A stretch of 64,000 bases of DNA from Modicisalibacter tunisiensis (GTDB lineage Bacteria; Pseudomonadota; Gammaproteobacteria; Pseudomonadales; Halomonadaceae): the NCBI RefSeq assembly GCF_020148005.1, contig NZ_JAGXFD010000001.1, positions 2,626,599-2,690,598 on the forward strand, written 5' to 3'. The position numbers and the translations under genes are program-made. The notes under the pieces are model-generated. The model saw only the letters and a program-made list of their open reading frames with translations. It made no database searches and was not told the DNA's origin. Every line of letters begins with the position of its first letter. Positions within the stretch are counted from its first letter, which is position 1. Shown in pieces: positions 20,679-29,203 of this stretch.

Positions 20679-22103
20679 ATGAGCGAAGCGTTCAGATTTT
20701 CCGACCCCGGGGAGGGGCTCGAGGAAGCGGAAGTGCTCGAGATTCATGTCAGCGAGGGCGATCACGTCAACGACGGTGACACCGTGCTCACCGTGGAGAC
20801 CGACAAGGCGGCCACCGATATCCCCGCACCATTCAGCGGTACCGTCGAGACGGTTCATCCCGGCACCGGTGATCGCGTCCGGGTCGACGATCTGCTGATC
20901 ACCTACCGGCCCGATGACGAGTCAGGCGGCGGTGAGGAAGAAAAGGGGGCCTCGGCGGCAGAATCTCGGGATGAAGCAAGCCGGGAAGACGCCTCGCATG
21001 ACCGGGACGAGAGTGCCTCGTCTGGCGAGAGCGACGACGAGACGCCGGAAACTGATGGCGAAGCGCCGCAGAAGGATGCCGAGGAAAGCGCTGGAGCAGG
21101 GAGCGGCCGCCAGGATCAGGGGGCTCGAAAAGAGGACGAGACCCGCGGCCCCGGCAGGCAGACCGACCGGCGTCAGCCGGTGCCGGCGGCGCCCAGCACG
21201 CGGCGAATCGCCCGCGAGAAGGGGGTGGACCTTCACGAGGTCGAGCCCAGTGGCCCGCAGGGCCGGGTCACGGCGGAAGATGTCGAGGCCGCGGCGAAGG
21301 CAGAGCCAGGCGACGCCTCCCGGAAGGCGGCATCCACCGGGCAGGAGTCGCGGCAGGGATCCGTTGAACTGCCGGACTTCTCGCGCTGGGGCGAGACCGA
21401 GCGCGAAGCGATGCGCTCGATTCGTCGCGCCACCGCCCGGCGGATGAGCCAGTCCTGGCAGGCGATCCCGCACGTCTACCATCAGGACGTGGCCGATATC
21501 ACCGCACTCGAGCGGTTCCGGCGCGACTACGAACCGAGCGCCGAGACCAACGGTGGCAAGTTCACCATGACCGTGCTGATGCTCAAGGCGATGGTCTACG
21601 CCCTGAAGCAGTATCCGCGCTTCAACGCCAGCCTGGATGCCGAGAACGACGAACTCATCCTCAAGCGCTATTTCCACATCGGCGTGGCCGTCGCCACCGA
21701 TCAGGGCCTGCTGGTTCCGGTGCTCCGTGACGTCGATCGCAAGAACCTGATCGACCTGACCGCCGAGCTGAAGGAAACCATCGACAAGGCCAAGGCGGGC
21801 GAGCTGGGGCGCGACGACATGGAAGGCGGCTGCATTACCCTGACCAACCCCGGACCGATGGGCGGTACCTCGTTGTCGCCACTGATCAACCCGCCGGAGG
21901 TCGCCATCCTGGGCATGGGCCAGGCCCGGCTCGAGCCCGTGGTTCATGGCGATCTCGATGACTACGAGGTCAAGCCGCGGTTGATGCTGCCGCTGTCGCT
22001 CGGGTTCGACCATCGGGCCAACGATGGCGCGGATGCCGCCGGCTTCGTGACGACCCTGATCGGCGCCCTCGAGGATCCGCATTCGCTGCTGCTCAAGATC
22101 TGA
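20679..22103 (+). CDS. Dihydrolipoamide acyltransferase (E2 component)
   Basis: The 474-residue E2 forms the core of the complex and transfers the acyl group to CoA. It has a single N-terminal lipoyl domain with the lipoylated lysine in VETDKAATDIPAP (about residue 45), a long very acidic linker (about residues 85-160, rich in E, D, S and R), a subunit-binding domain (STRRIAREKGVDL to VTAEDVEAA) and a C-terminal catalytic domain ending in the FDHRANDGADAA active site. The charged linker is longer than usual and fits a moderate halophile. It lies 13 bases after pdhB. Confidence 0.88.
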   Translation: MSEAFRFSDPGEGLEEAEVLEIHVSEGDHVNDGDTVLTVETDKAATDIPAPFSGTVETVHPGTGDRVRVDDLLITYRPDDESGGGEEEKGASAAESRDEASREDASHDRDESASSGESDDETPETDGEAPQKDAEESAGAGSGRQDQGARKEDETRGPGRQTDRRQPVPAAPSTRRIAREKGVDLHEVEPSGPQGRVTAEDVEAAAKAEPGDASRKAASTGQESRQGSVELPDFSRWGETEREAMRSIRRATARRMSQSWQAIPHVYHQDVADITALERFRRDYEPSAETNGGKFTMTVLMLKAMVYALKQYPRFNASLDAENDELILKRYFHIGVAVATDQGLLVPVLRDVDRKNLIDLTAELKETIDKAKAGELGRDDMEGGCITLTNPGPMGGTSLSPLINPPEVAILGMGQARLEPVVHGDLDDYEVKPRLMLPLSLGFDHRANDGADAAGFVTTLIGALEDPHSLLLKI

Positions 22104-22131
22104 CCCACGCTGCCGGAGGTAATGGACGACC

Positions 22132-23559
22132 ATGGCAAGAAAGCACGAATCATCCAAGCTGCCCGACAGCACGCAGCTGGCCGTGATCGGTGGCGGGCCG
22201 GGCGGCTATGCTGCGGCCTTCGAGGCGGTCAGGCAGGGCCTGGACGTGACGCTGATCAACGACGAGACGCCGGTCGGCGGCGTGTGCCTGCTGCGCGGCT
22301 GCATTCCCTCGAAGACGCTGCTCGAGGTCACCGAACTGATACACGCCAGCGAATCGGCAGAGACCATGGGCCTGCGCTTCGCCAGGCCGGAGATCGATGT
22401 TGATGCGCTTCGCCAGTGGAAACAGAAGGTGGTGAAGACGCTCACCGACGGCCTGGAAGGGTTGTGTCGTCAGCGTGGCGTGCGCCTGGTCAGGGCCCGT
22501 GCGCGCTTCGCCGACGAGCAGAACCTGACGGTCGAAGGTGACGACGTCTCGGGCACGTTGCGCTTCGAGCAGGCGATCATCGCCAGCGGGTCGCGACCGG
22601 CCACCTTGCCGGACGTGGATATCGCCGAGAGCCGCCGGATCATGGATTCCACCGGCGCGCTCGAGCTCGAGGAGGTGCCCGAGTCACTGCTGGTCATCGG
22701 CGGTGGCTATGTCGGCCTGGAAATGGGCATGGTCTACCAGTCGCTGGGCAGTCAGGTCACCGTGGTGGAGATGGCCGAACGGCTGATGCCCAATGCCGAC
22801 GAGGATCTGGTCAAGCCGCTCGCCAGGGCACTGGAGTCGCGCTTCAAGGCCGTGCACCTCAGGACGCAGGTCTCGGGGCTGCACGAGACGCCGCGGCAGG
22901 TAACGGTCACCCTGGAAGACGCCGACGGCTCGCGCGAGCATCGTTTCAGCCGCGTGCTGGTCGCGGTGGGTCGGCGTCCCAACAGCGACGGGCTGGGTCT
23001 CGACGGGGTCGGCGTGAGCCGTGATGACGCCGGCTTCATCGAGATCGATGCGCAATGCCGCACCAACGTGTCGCATATCTATGCGATCGGCGACGTCGCC
23101 GGCGGCATGCTGCTGGCTCATGAAGCCATGCACCAGGGCAAGGTGGCGGCACGCACGGCGGCCGGCCGATCGGCGGCTTTCGATGCCCGCGCGGTGCCCG
23201 CCGTCGTGTACACCGTGCCGCAGATCGCCTGGTGCGGCCTGACCGAAGCCCGGGCCCGCGACGAGGATCGCGAAGTCAAGGTACTCAAGTTTCCCTGGCA
23301 GGCTGCCGGGCGCGCCTTGTCGCTGCAGGCCGATGACGGCCTGACCAAGCTGATCGTCGAGCCGGACAGCGGGCGCCTGCTGGGCGCCGGGATCGTCGGC
23401 CCCCAGGCGGAGTCGCTGATCGGCGAAGCCGTGCTGGCCATCGAGATGGGCGCCGTCGCCGAGGATCTGGCGTTGACCGTGCATCCGCATCCGACGCTCA
23501 CCGAGACCCTCGGCGAGGCCGGCGAGCTGTTCCTCGGCGGTTCGACGCATTACGGCTGA
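22132..23559 (+). CDS. lpdA: Dihydrolipoyl dehydrogenase (E3 component)
   Basis: This 475-residue FAD enzyme reoxidises the lipoyl group with NAD. It has the FAD site VIGGGPGGYAAAFEA, the redox disulfide GGVCLLRGCIPSKTLLE (two cysteines four residues apart), the NAD site VIGGGYVGLEMGMV, AIGDVAGG and the C-terminal VHPHPTLTETLGEA with the catalytic His-Glu pair. The disulfide loop reads VCLLRGC where most family members have TCLNVGC, so the FAD-facing residues differ slightly. It completes the four-gene operon; the downstream 266 bases carry an inverted repeat and the opgG promoter region. Confidence 0.9.
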   Translation: MARKHESSKLPDSTQLAVIGGGPGGYAAAFEAVRQGLDVTLINDETPVGGVCLLRGCIPSKTLLEVTELIHASESAETMGLRFARPEIDVDALRQWKQKVVKTLTDGLEGLCRQRGVRLVRARARFADEQNLTVEGDDVSGTLRFEQAIIASGSRPATLPDVDIAESRRIMDSTGALELEEVPESLLVIGGGYVGLEMGMVYQSLGSQVTVVEMAERLMPNADEDLVKPLARALESRFKAVHLRTQVSGLHETPRQVTVTLEDADGSREHRFSRVLVAVGRRPNSDGLGLDGVGVSRDDAGFIEIDAQCRTNVSHIYAIGDVAGGMLLAHEAMHQGKVAARTAAGRSAAFDARAVPAVVYTVPQIAWCGLTEARARDEDREVKVLKFPWQAAGRALSLQADDGLTKLIVEPDSGRLLGAGIVGPQAESLIGEAVLAIEMGAVAEDLALTVHPHPTLTETLGEAGELFLGGSTHYG

Positions 23560-23586
23560 AGTGCCGAGGCAGAAAAGCCAGGAAGG

Positions 23587-23640
23587 CCACCTGAATTGGC
23601 CAGGGTGTCTAGGCTGTCGGGGCGTCCGATTCAGGTGGCG
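23587..23640. repeat. 11-bp inverted repeat after lpdA
   Basis: GCCACCTGAAT (23587-23597) recurs exactly as its reverse complement at 23630-23640, separated by 32 bases. It starts 28 bases after the lpdA stop codon. It could form a long-loop hairpin that ends the dehydrogenase operon, although no U-run follows; a regulator site or a decayed mobile-element end is also possible. Confidence 0.5.
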
Positions 23641-23705
23641 GTGTTGACCGCAGGCTGGGAAATCGCCATCAGGGCTTGGTAACCGTCGCGGCATCCTTTA
23701 TTTCG

Positions 23706-23721
23706 CATAATGTATATTATG
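23706..23721. promoter_or_regulatory. AT-rich palindrome upstream of opgG
   Basis: CATAAT and ATTATG form an exact 6-bp inverted repeat around GTAT, about 105 bases before the opgG start, in the most AT-rich part of this gap. It could be an operator or overlap the promoter. It does not match a Fur or Zur consensus well. Confidence 0.4.
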
Positions 23722-23825
23722 TTAAATTGGGTCAGTGTTTGTGTCTCGAGGAAATTCATACTTCTGTCATGGCACCGAGGACGGTAGGCTCTCGTGGACC
23801 GGAAATGGCTGCAAAGGAATGACCC

Positions 23826-25412
23826 GTGAACCGGAAGACCGCCGTGGCCTCGTGCCCTGCCCCCCAATATGCCTGTCGCCCTCGCCTCGTGGCGTCGATC
23901 CTGATGGGACTTGCCCTGGCCCTTGCCGTATCGGCCTGTTTCGGCTTCGGCTTCGAGGATGTCGCCAAGCGCGCGAAGGCCCTGGCCGACAAGCCCTATC
24001 AACCGCCGGAAAGCAACACCACGCCGCGGCTGCGCAACCTGGAATACGAACAGTACGCGCAGATCCAGTACCGCATGGACCACGCCGTGTGGCGGGATGA
24101 GGGCCTGCCGTTCAATCTGAGCTTCTTCCATGAAGGCATGCACTATACCAGCAGCGTGCAGATGAACATCGTCGACGGTGACCAGGTGCATCGCATCGCG
24201 TTCGATCCCGACGATTTCCATTATGGGGATCTCAAGCTGGACAAGGCGGACCTCGACCAGCTCGGGTTTGCCGGGCTCAAGATTCACTTTCCCATCAACG
24301 ACCCCGACAACATCGATGACGAGATCATGGTGTTTCAGGGTGCCAGCTATTTTCGCGTGATCGGGCGTGACCAGATCTACGGCCTGTCGGGGCGCGGCCT
24401 GGCCATCGATACCGAGACTCCCTCCGGCGAGGAGTTTCCGGACTTCCGCGAATTCTGGATCGAGAAGCCCGCACCGGACGCGGAGTCGCTGACGATCCAT
24501 GCCCTGCTCGATTCACCTAGCGCCACCGGCGCCTATCGCTTCGTGCTCACGCCGGGCGACGACTCCGTGGTGGACGTGAAGTCCCGCGTCTTTCTGCGCA
24601 AGCCGGTCGCCAAGCTGGGCATCGCCCCCTTGACCAGCATGTTTCTCTACGGCCCTTCCCAGCCGGCCGAACAGGCCAACTACCGCCCGGCCATCCATGA
24701 TTCGAATGGCCTGCTGATGCATGGTGCCGATGCCGGCTGGACCTGGCGGCCGCTGGTCAATCCGGCCGGTGTCGAGGACAACGACTATGCCGTTCAGTCG
24801 CTCGAAGGCTTCGGGCTGCTACAGCGCTCGCATGACTTCCACGATTACCAGGATCTGGTCGACCGCTACGACCGCCGGCCGAGCGCCTGGGTGGAACCGA
24901 CCAACGACTGGGGTCCGGGCTCCGTGGAGCTGCTGGAGCTGCACACCCCCAACGAGACCTACGACAACATCGCCGCTTTCTGGCGGCCCGACAACGTGGC
25001 AAGCCCCGGCGAGCCGATGGAGTTCGACTACCGGATTCACTGGACCCGTCAGGAGTCGAAGCTGCTCGATCCGCGGCTGGCCTGGGTGGATCAGACCCGG
25101 CGCTATCCCGGCGAGGTGCGCCGGGACGACCTGGTCCGTCAGCCCGACGGCTCGATCGGTTTCGTCGTCGACTTCACGGGGGGCGAAGCGGCAGGCAAGA
25201 GCCCGCCGCAGCCCCGGATCGAAACGGGGGACAATGGCGAACTGGTCGAGAGCCGGCTCATGCCGAACACGGCCGAGGGTGGCTGGCGGCTGAAGTTGCG
25301 GGTCAAGCGGGACGATACGGCGAAGCCGCTGGAGCTGCGCGCCCGGCTGCAGGACGAGGATGGCCAGCCGCTGTCCGAGACCTGGTTCTACCGGCTGCCG
25401 GCCGACGGCTGA
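23826..25412 (+). CDS. opgG: Periplasmic glucan biosynthesis protein OpgG/OpgD family
   Basis: OpgG/OpgD proteins act in the periplasm to shape osmoregulated periplasmic glucans, the polysaccharides made under low osmolarity. The 528-residue protein has a long N-terminal export signal (hydrophobic core VASILMGLALALAVSACF, about residues 20-38), then the family hallmark FGFEDVAKRAKALADKPY and later GVFRV-like YFRVIGRDQIYGLSGRGLAIDT. The start is GTG 23826, with AAAGGA upstream; an ATG seven bases earlier is in another frame. The synthase gene opgH, usually adjacent, is absent; the next gene is a membrane acyltransferase. OpgG and OpgD cannot be told apart with certainty. Confidence 0.88.
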   Translation: MNRKTAVASCPAPQYACRPRLVASILMGLALALAVSACFGFGFEDVAKRAKALADKPYQPPESNTTPRLRNLEYEQYAQIQYRMDHAVWRDEGLPFNLSFFHEGMHYTSSVQMNIVDGDQVHRIAFDPDDFHYGDLKLDKADLDQLGFAGLKIHFPINDPDNIDDEIMVFQGASYFRVIGRDQIYGLSGRGLAIDTETPSGEEFPDFREFWIEKPAPDAESLTIHALLDSPSATGAYRFVLTPGDDSVVDVKSRVFLRKPVAKLGIAPLTSMFLYGPSQPAEQANYRPAIHDSNGLLMHGADAGWTWRPLVNPAGVEDNDYAVQSLEGFGLLQRSHDFHDYQDLVDRYDRRPSAWVEPTNDWGPGSVELLELHTPNETYDNIAAFWRPDNVASPGEPMEFDYRIHWTRQESKLLDPRLAWVDQTRRYPGEVRRDDLVRQPDGSIGFVVDFTGGEAAGKSPPQPRIETGDNGELVESRLMPNTAEGGWRLKLRVKRDDTAKPLELRARLQDEDGQPLSETWFYRLPADG

Positions 25413-25488
25413 TCGCTCCGGCCCGTCGTCAGGGACTGGCGACGGGCCGCCCTTTTCCCCTGTCACGGCTTTCATGGTGGTTCACGTC

Positions 25489-26757
25489 ATGGATGATTCA
25501 CGTTCCTCCGCGGCTTCACGCACGCAGCGCTTCTACGGACTGGAATGGCTGCGCTTCCTGCTGGGGCTGTATATCGTCATCTTCCACACCCTGCACACCT
25601 ACCCGTCGATCAGCGACTGGTCCGGGTATGTGACGAATGTCGGCTTCTTTTCCACCAGCGCCTTCTTCGTGCTGTCCGGCTTTCTGCTGACGCATGTCTA
25701 TTTCGGTGCCACCGGCGCCATGCGCGAACCGGCGCGCAGCTTCTGGGTCAAGCGCTTTTCCAATCTCTACCCGCTGCATATCGGCTCGGTGCTGCTGGCC
25801 ATGGCGATCTCCTCGCTGGTGGGCTATCTGGCGATCACCGACCAGGATGCCGGCGCCTCGATCCGTTTCGTGCTCTACGATGTCAACGACGGCTCCAGCA
25901 TGGCCAGTATCACCCACTACATGAGCAACCCCGAGCTGGTGCTCAACATCCTGCTCAATCTCACCCTGCTGCATGCCTGGAACCCCTTCTACCTGACCTT
26001 CAACCCGGTCACCTGGTCGATCTCCACGCTGTTCTTCTTCTATCTGGTGTTTCCCTGGATCGCCCCTCGCCTGCTGAAGATCGCCGCGCTGCGACGAGCC
26101 CTGGCGATCACCAATCTTGTCTATCTGATACCGCCGCTGCTGGTGATCGCCCTGACCGACTTCGGTGCGCCGGAGACCGGCCTGCTGCACCGCAACCCGA
26201 TCATCCGGCTGCCGGAGTTCGTCGCCGGCATCCTGCTGTACGCACTGTACCGTCAGCGCAGCCGCGAGGGCCGGCTGCTGAGCCCCGGGCAGCAGGCCCT
26301 GCTGCTGGGCGGCGTGGCCGTCGCGGTCGTGATCGGCTCCTGGCTCTTGCAGCATGGCGCTCATGCCTGGTATTACCTGCTGCACAACGGCTTCTTCCTG
26401 CCGGCGCAGCTGGCATTGATCTACGTGGTGGCCCACTGGCCCTCGCCGGAAAGCCACCGCGTGAAGCGTCTGGCGACCCGGCTCGGCGGCGCATCGTTGC
26501 CGATGTTCGCCCTGCACGTGCCGCTGTTCGTGATCTTCACCCGCGCCGAGCGCGTTCTGGCGGGTGAACCGTCGCTGTGTCTGACGAGTGTTTCCCGCTG
26601 CATGGATGCCGCCGGCCCGGCCTCGCTGTGGGCGTATCCCGTCTTCCTGGCCGTGACCGTGGTGTTCTGCATGCTCTTCCAGGAATGGGTTGTGGTCCGG
26701 ATCCGCCACTGGCTGCAACGCCGGCTGCTGCCGCTGGTGAAGGCCGAGTCCCGCTAG
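25489..26757 (+). CDS. Membrane acyltransferase, acyltransferase-3 family (OpgC/OafA-like)
   Basis: This 422-residue multi-pass protein begins with the acyltransferase-3 signature GLEWLRFLLGLYIVIFHTLHT (about residues 16-36; the conserved R and H are present), followed by FFSTSAFFVLSGFLL and at least ten hydrophobic segments. Family members transfer acyl groups to extracytoplasmic sugars. Because it follows opgG by 76 bases, an OpgC-like job, decorating periplasmic glucans with succinyl or acetyl groups, is a reasonable inference; O-antigen or other envelope sugar acylation is the alternative. ATG 25489 was preferred over 25360, which lies inside opgG. Confidence 0.75.
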   Translation: MDDSRSSAASRTQRFYGLEWLRFLLGLYIVIFHTLHTYPSISDWSGYVTNVGFFSTSAFFVLSGFLLTHVYFGATGAMREPARSFWVKRFSNLYPLHIGSVLLAMAISSLVGYLAITDQDAGASIRFVLYDVNDGSSMASITHYMSNPELVLNILLNLTLLHAWNPFYLTFNPVTWSISTLFFFYLVFPWIAPRLLKIAALRRALAITNLVYLIPPLLVIALTDFGAPETGLLHRNPIIRLPEFVAGILLYALYRQRSREGRLLSPGQQALLLGGVAVAVVIGSWLLQHGAHAWYYLLHNGFFLPAQLALIYVVAHWPSPESHRVKRLATRLGGASLPMFALHVPLFVIFTRAERVLAGEPSLCLTSVSRCMDAAGPASLWAYPVFLAVTVVFCMLFQEWVVVRIRHWLQRRLLPLVKAESR

Positions 26758-26880
26758 TGCGGCCGCTCGCCTCGGCGGCGTGGACAGCCGCCGGGGCCCT
26801 CCTTATCATCGGCAGCTTTTGGTTGCATCCTGCCGCCCTCCAGCGGCGGAATCGATGCGTTGCACAAGGAAGTCGAGATC

Positions 26881-27687
26881 ATGTCAATTCCCACGGCCCG
26901 CTGGGCGCTGGTCTTCAGCCTGGCGTTGCTGACCGGCGGCTGCGCCTGGCAGAACAGCGATACGGTGGAGCGCCTTGACGCGCTGGTGACCACCTCGCGC
27001 TTCGAGGCACGGCTGGGCCGTCTGGAAACCAGCCTGGCCGCTCGCTGCGAGGCGCTGGACGGCGCGCAGGCGGATCAGCGGCAGGCGCTCACCGGGTTGC
27101 GCCGGGCGGTCCAGGGCGTGGGCCGCCGGGTCAGCCGCCTGAACGATGACGTCACGCGGCTGACGCGCGACACCGTCGTCGAGGTGCCGGAATGCCCGGC
27201 GCCGCGCTCCCCCGAGCTGGCCGACAAGGAGGTGCTGGGGCGCAGCGAGTGGATCGGCCTGCCGACCATCGGCACTTTCCTCAAGGCGCGGATCGACACC
27301 GGCGCGAATACCGGCTCGCTGTCCGCGCGCGAGATCACCGAGTTCGAGCGGGACGGCGAGGACTGGGTGCGCTTCAAGCTCGCACTCGACGACGAAGCCG
27401 TCGTGGCGGACGCGGCGCGCGACACCTGGATCGAGGCCCGGATCACCCGCCGGGTGCGGATCATCCAGGCCGCCGGCGAGGAGAGTCGCCCGGTGATCAG
27501 CCTGCCGCTGGCGCTGGGGCCCATCGAGCAGAATGTCGACTTCACCCTCAATGACCGCAGCCACCTCACCTACCCGGTGCTGCTGGGCCGCCGCTTCCTG
27601 ATGGATATCGCGGTCGTTGACGTAGCCCGCGAGTATCTGCACGAACGCCCCGAGTACCCGAGCGAACCGCCCGCCGACGCCACCTGA
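26881..27687 (+). CDS. Lipoprotein of the RimK-associated (ATP-dependent) zinc protease family, retropepsin-like
   Basis: This 268-residue protein has a lipoprotein signal (hydrophobic stretch then lipobox LTGGC at about residues 17-21), a predicted coiled-coil region (residues 30-100, with heptad-like L and R spacing) and a C-terminal PF05618-type domain with the aspartic-protease-like motif ARIDTGANTGSLSA (about residue 140) and LLGRRFLMD. The family name says zinc protease, but the DTG motif points to a retropepsin fold. The family often sits beside ATP-grasp glutamate ligases, as here, suggesting a shared peptide-like substrate. ATG 26881 directly precedes the signal. Proteolysis is unproven. 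Confidence 0.8.
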   Translation: MSIPTARWALVFSLALLTGGCAWQNSDTVERLDALVTTSRFEARLGRLETSLAARCEALDGAQADQRQALTGLRRAVQGVGRRVSRLNDDVTRLTRDTVVEVPECPAPRSPELADKEVLGRSEWIGLPTIGTFLKARIDTGANTGSLSAREITEFERDGEDWVRFKLALDDEAVVADAARDTWIEARITRRVRIIQAAGEESRPVISLPLALGPIEQNVDFTLNDRSHLTYPVLLGRRFLMDIAVVDVAREYLHERPEYPSEPPADAT

Positions 27688-27696
27688 GGAACCCGC

Positions 27697-29199
27697 ATGT
27701 CCCGCATTCCCTTCTACGGGCTGGTCGGTCTGCTGCTGCTGGCCGGTATCGCCCTGACCCTCTATCGTCACCTGGCCTTCGATGTCCCCTGGTCGCCCGG
27801 CGAGCAGCGCCAGGTCTGGGAGGTCGAGGCCCAGGTCAACTTCATCGCCGACGGCGGCCCGGCCAGGGTCGAGCTGGCACTGCCCGTGACGCAGCAGGGC
27901 TACCGCGTGCTGACCGAAAATACCGCGTCCTCCGGCTATGGGCTCAGCTTCCTCCAGGAACAGGGCGTCCGGCACGCGCAATGGGCGATTCGCAAGGCGG
28001 CCGGCGCCCAGCGCCTTTACTACTCGGTCCAGGTGCTCGTCGATCCGCGTGCCCGGGCGACGCCGGCCCCGCCGCCAGTCATCGAATCCCCGGTGGCCTG
28101 GGAGCCGCCCTACGATACGGCGGCCCGCGAGATCATCGATCAGGCGTGGCGCCATTCGGCCGATCCCTTCACCTTCGCTCACCGGCTGGTCGAGCGTTTC
28201 ACCGACGCGCAGAGCGAGAACGCCCGCCTGCTGCTGACCCAGTACGACCGGGCCACGCTGCTGGTGCGCCTGCTCAACCAGGCCGGGGTGGCCGCCCGTC
28301 AGGTCAGCGGGCTGAGCCTGGAGGATGGCCGCCGCCGACAGCACCTGACGCCCTGGCTCGAGGTATTCGATGGCCGCGAGCGCATCCTGGTCGACCCGGT
28401 CACCGGCCGGCGGGGGCGCCCCGACAACCTGCTGCTGTGGGGCGCGGGCAGCCCTGCCGTGCTCGAGGTTCAGGGCGGCAGCCGCTCGCAGGTGAGCTTC
28501 TCGATGATTCGCCATAACGAGCCTGCCGCGGTGGCGGTGCGCAATCAGCGGGCCGAGGACACCCTGCTCAACTTTTCGATACACAGCCTGCCCCTGGAGG
28601 AACAGTCGCTGTTCAAGACGATCCTGCTGATCCCCATCGGGGCGCTGGTGGTGGTCATCCTGCGGGTGCTGGTCGGCATCAAGACCTCGGGGACCTTCAT
28701 GCCGGTGCTGATCGCCCTGGCCTTCATACAGACCTCGCTGCTGACGGGCGTGGTGGGGTTCCTGCTGGTGGTGGCGGTGGGCCTGGTGATCCGCAGCTAC
28801 CTGTCGTACCTCAACCTGCTGCTGGTCGCGCGAGTGTCGGCGGTGATCATCACGGTCATCGCCATCATCTCGCTGTTCTCGGTGCTGGCCTACCGGCTGG
28901 GCCTCAATGCCGGGCTGACGATCACCTTCTTCCCGATGATCATCCTCAGCTGGACCATCGAGCGGATGTCGATTCTCTGGGAAGAGGAAGGCCCCCGGGA
29001 GGTGCTGATACAGGGGGGCGGCAGCCTGCTGACGGCGGTGCTGGCCTTCCTGGCCATGAACAATCCCTGGGTGCGCCATCTCACCTTCAACTTCATCGGC
29101 CTGCAGCTGATCCTGATGGCGCTGATCCTGACGCTCGGCAACTACACCGGCTATCGCCTGCTCGAGCTGCGCCGCTTCAAGCCACTCGCGGAGGATTGA
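27697..29199 (+). CDS. Inactive transglutaminase-like protein with C-terminal seven-helix membrane domain
   Basis: This 500-residue protein has an N-terminal membrane anchor (GLVGLLLLAGIALTLY), a periplasmic transglutaminase-like region (about residues 140-240: FTFAHRLVERF, LLVRLLNQAGVAARQVSG, WLEVFDG) and seven or so helices from residue 305 onward. The chain contains no cysteine at all, so the transglutaminase nucleophile is missing; this matches the family NCBI calls inactive transglutaminase with 7TM. It starts nine bases after the lipoprotein gene and ends four bases before the ATP-grasp gene, so the three are clearly one operon. Function unknown; a binding or scaffolding role is inferred. 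Confidence 0.85.
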   Translation: MSRIPFYGLVGLLLLAGIALTLYRHLAFDVPWSPGEQRQVWEVEAQVNFIADGGPARVELALPVTQQGYRVLTENTASSGYGLSFLQEQGVRHAQWAIRKAAGAQRLYYSVQVLVDPRARATPAPPPVIESPVAWEPPYDTAAREIIDQAWRHSADPFTFAHRLVERFTDAQSENARLLLTQYDRATLLVRLLNQAGVAARQVSGLSLEDGRRRQHLTPWLEVFDGRERILVDPVTGRRGRPDNLLLWGAGSPAVLEVQGGSRSQVSFSMIRHNEPAAVAVRNQRAEDTLLNFSIHSLPLEEQSLFKTILLIPIGALVVVILRVLVGIKTSGTFMPVLIALAFIQTSLLTGVVGFLLVVAVGLVIRSYLSYLNLLLVARVSAVIITVIAIISLFSVLAYRLGLNAGLTITFFPMIILSWTIERMSILWEEEGPREVLIQGGGSLLTAVLAFLAMNNPWVRHLTFNFIGLQLILMALILTLGNYTGYRLLELRRFKPLAED

Positions 29200-29203
29200 G
29201 AGC

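Noticed and set aside
23706-23721. A Fur or Zur box before opgG
   Set aside because: The palindrome is only 6 bp per arm with the wrong spacing and sequence for either family.
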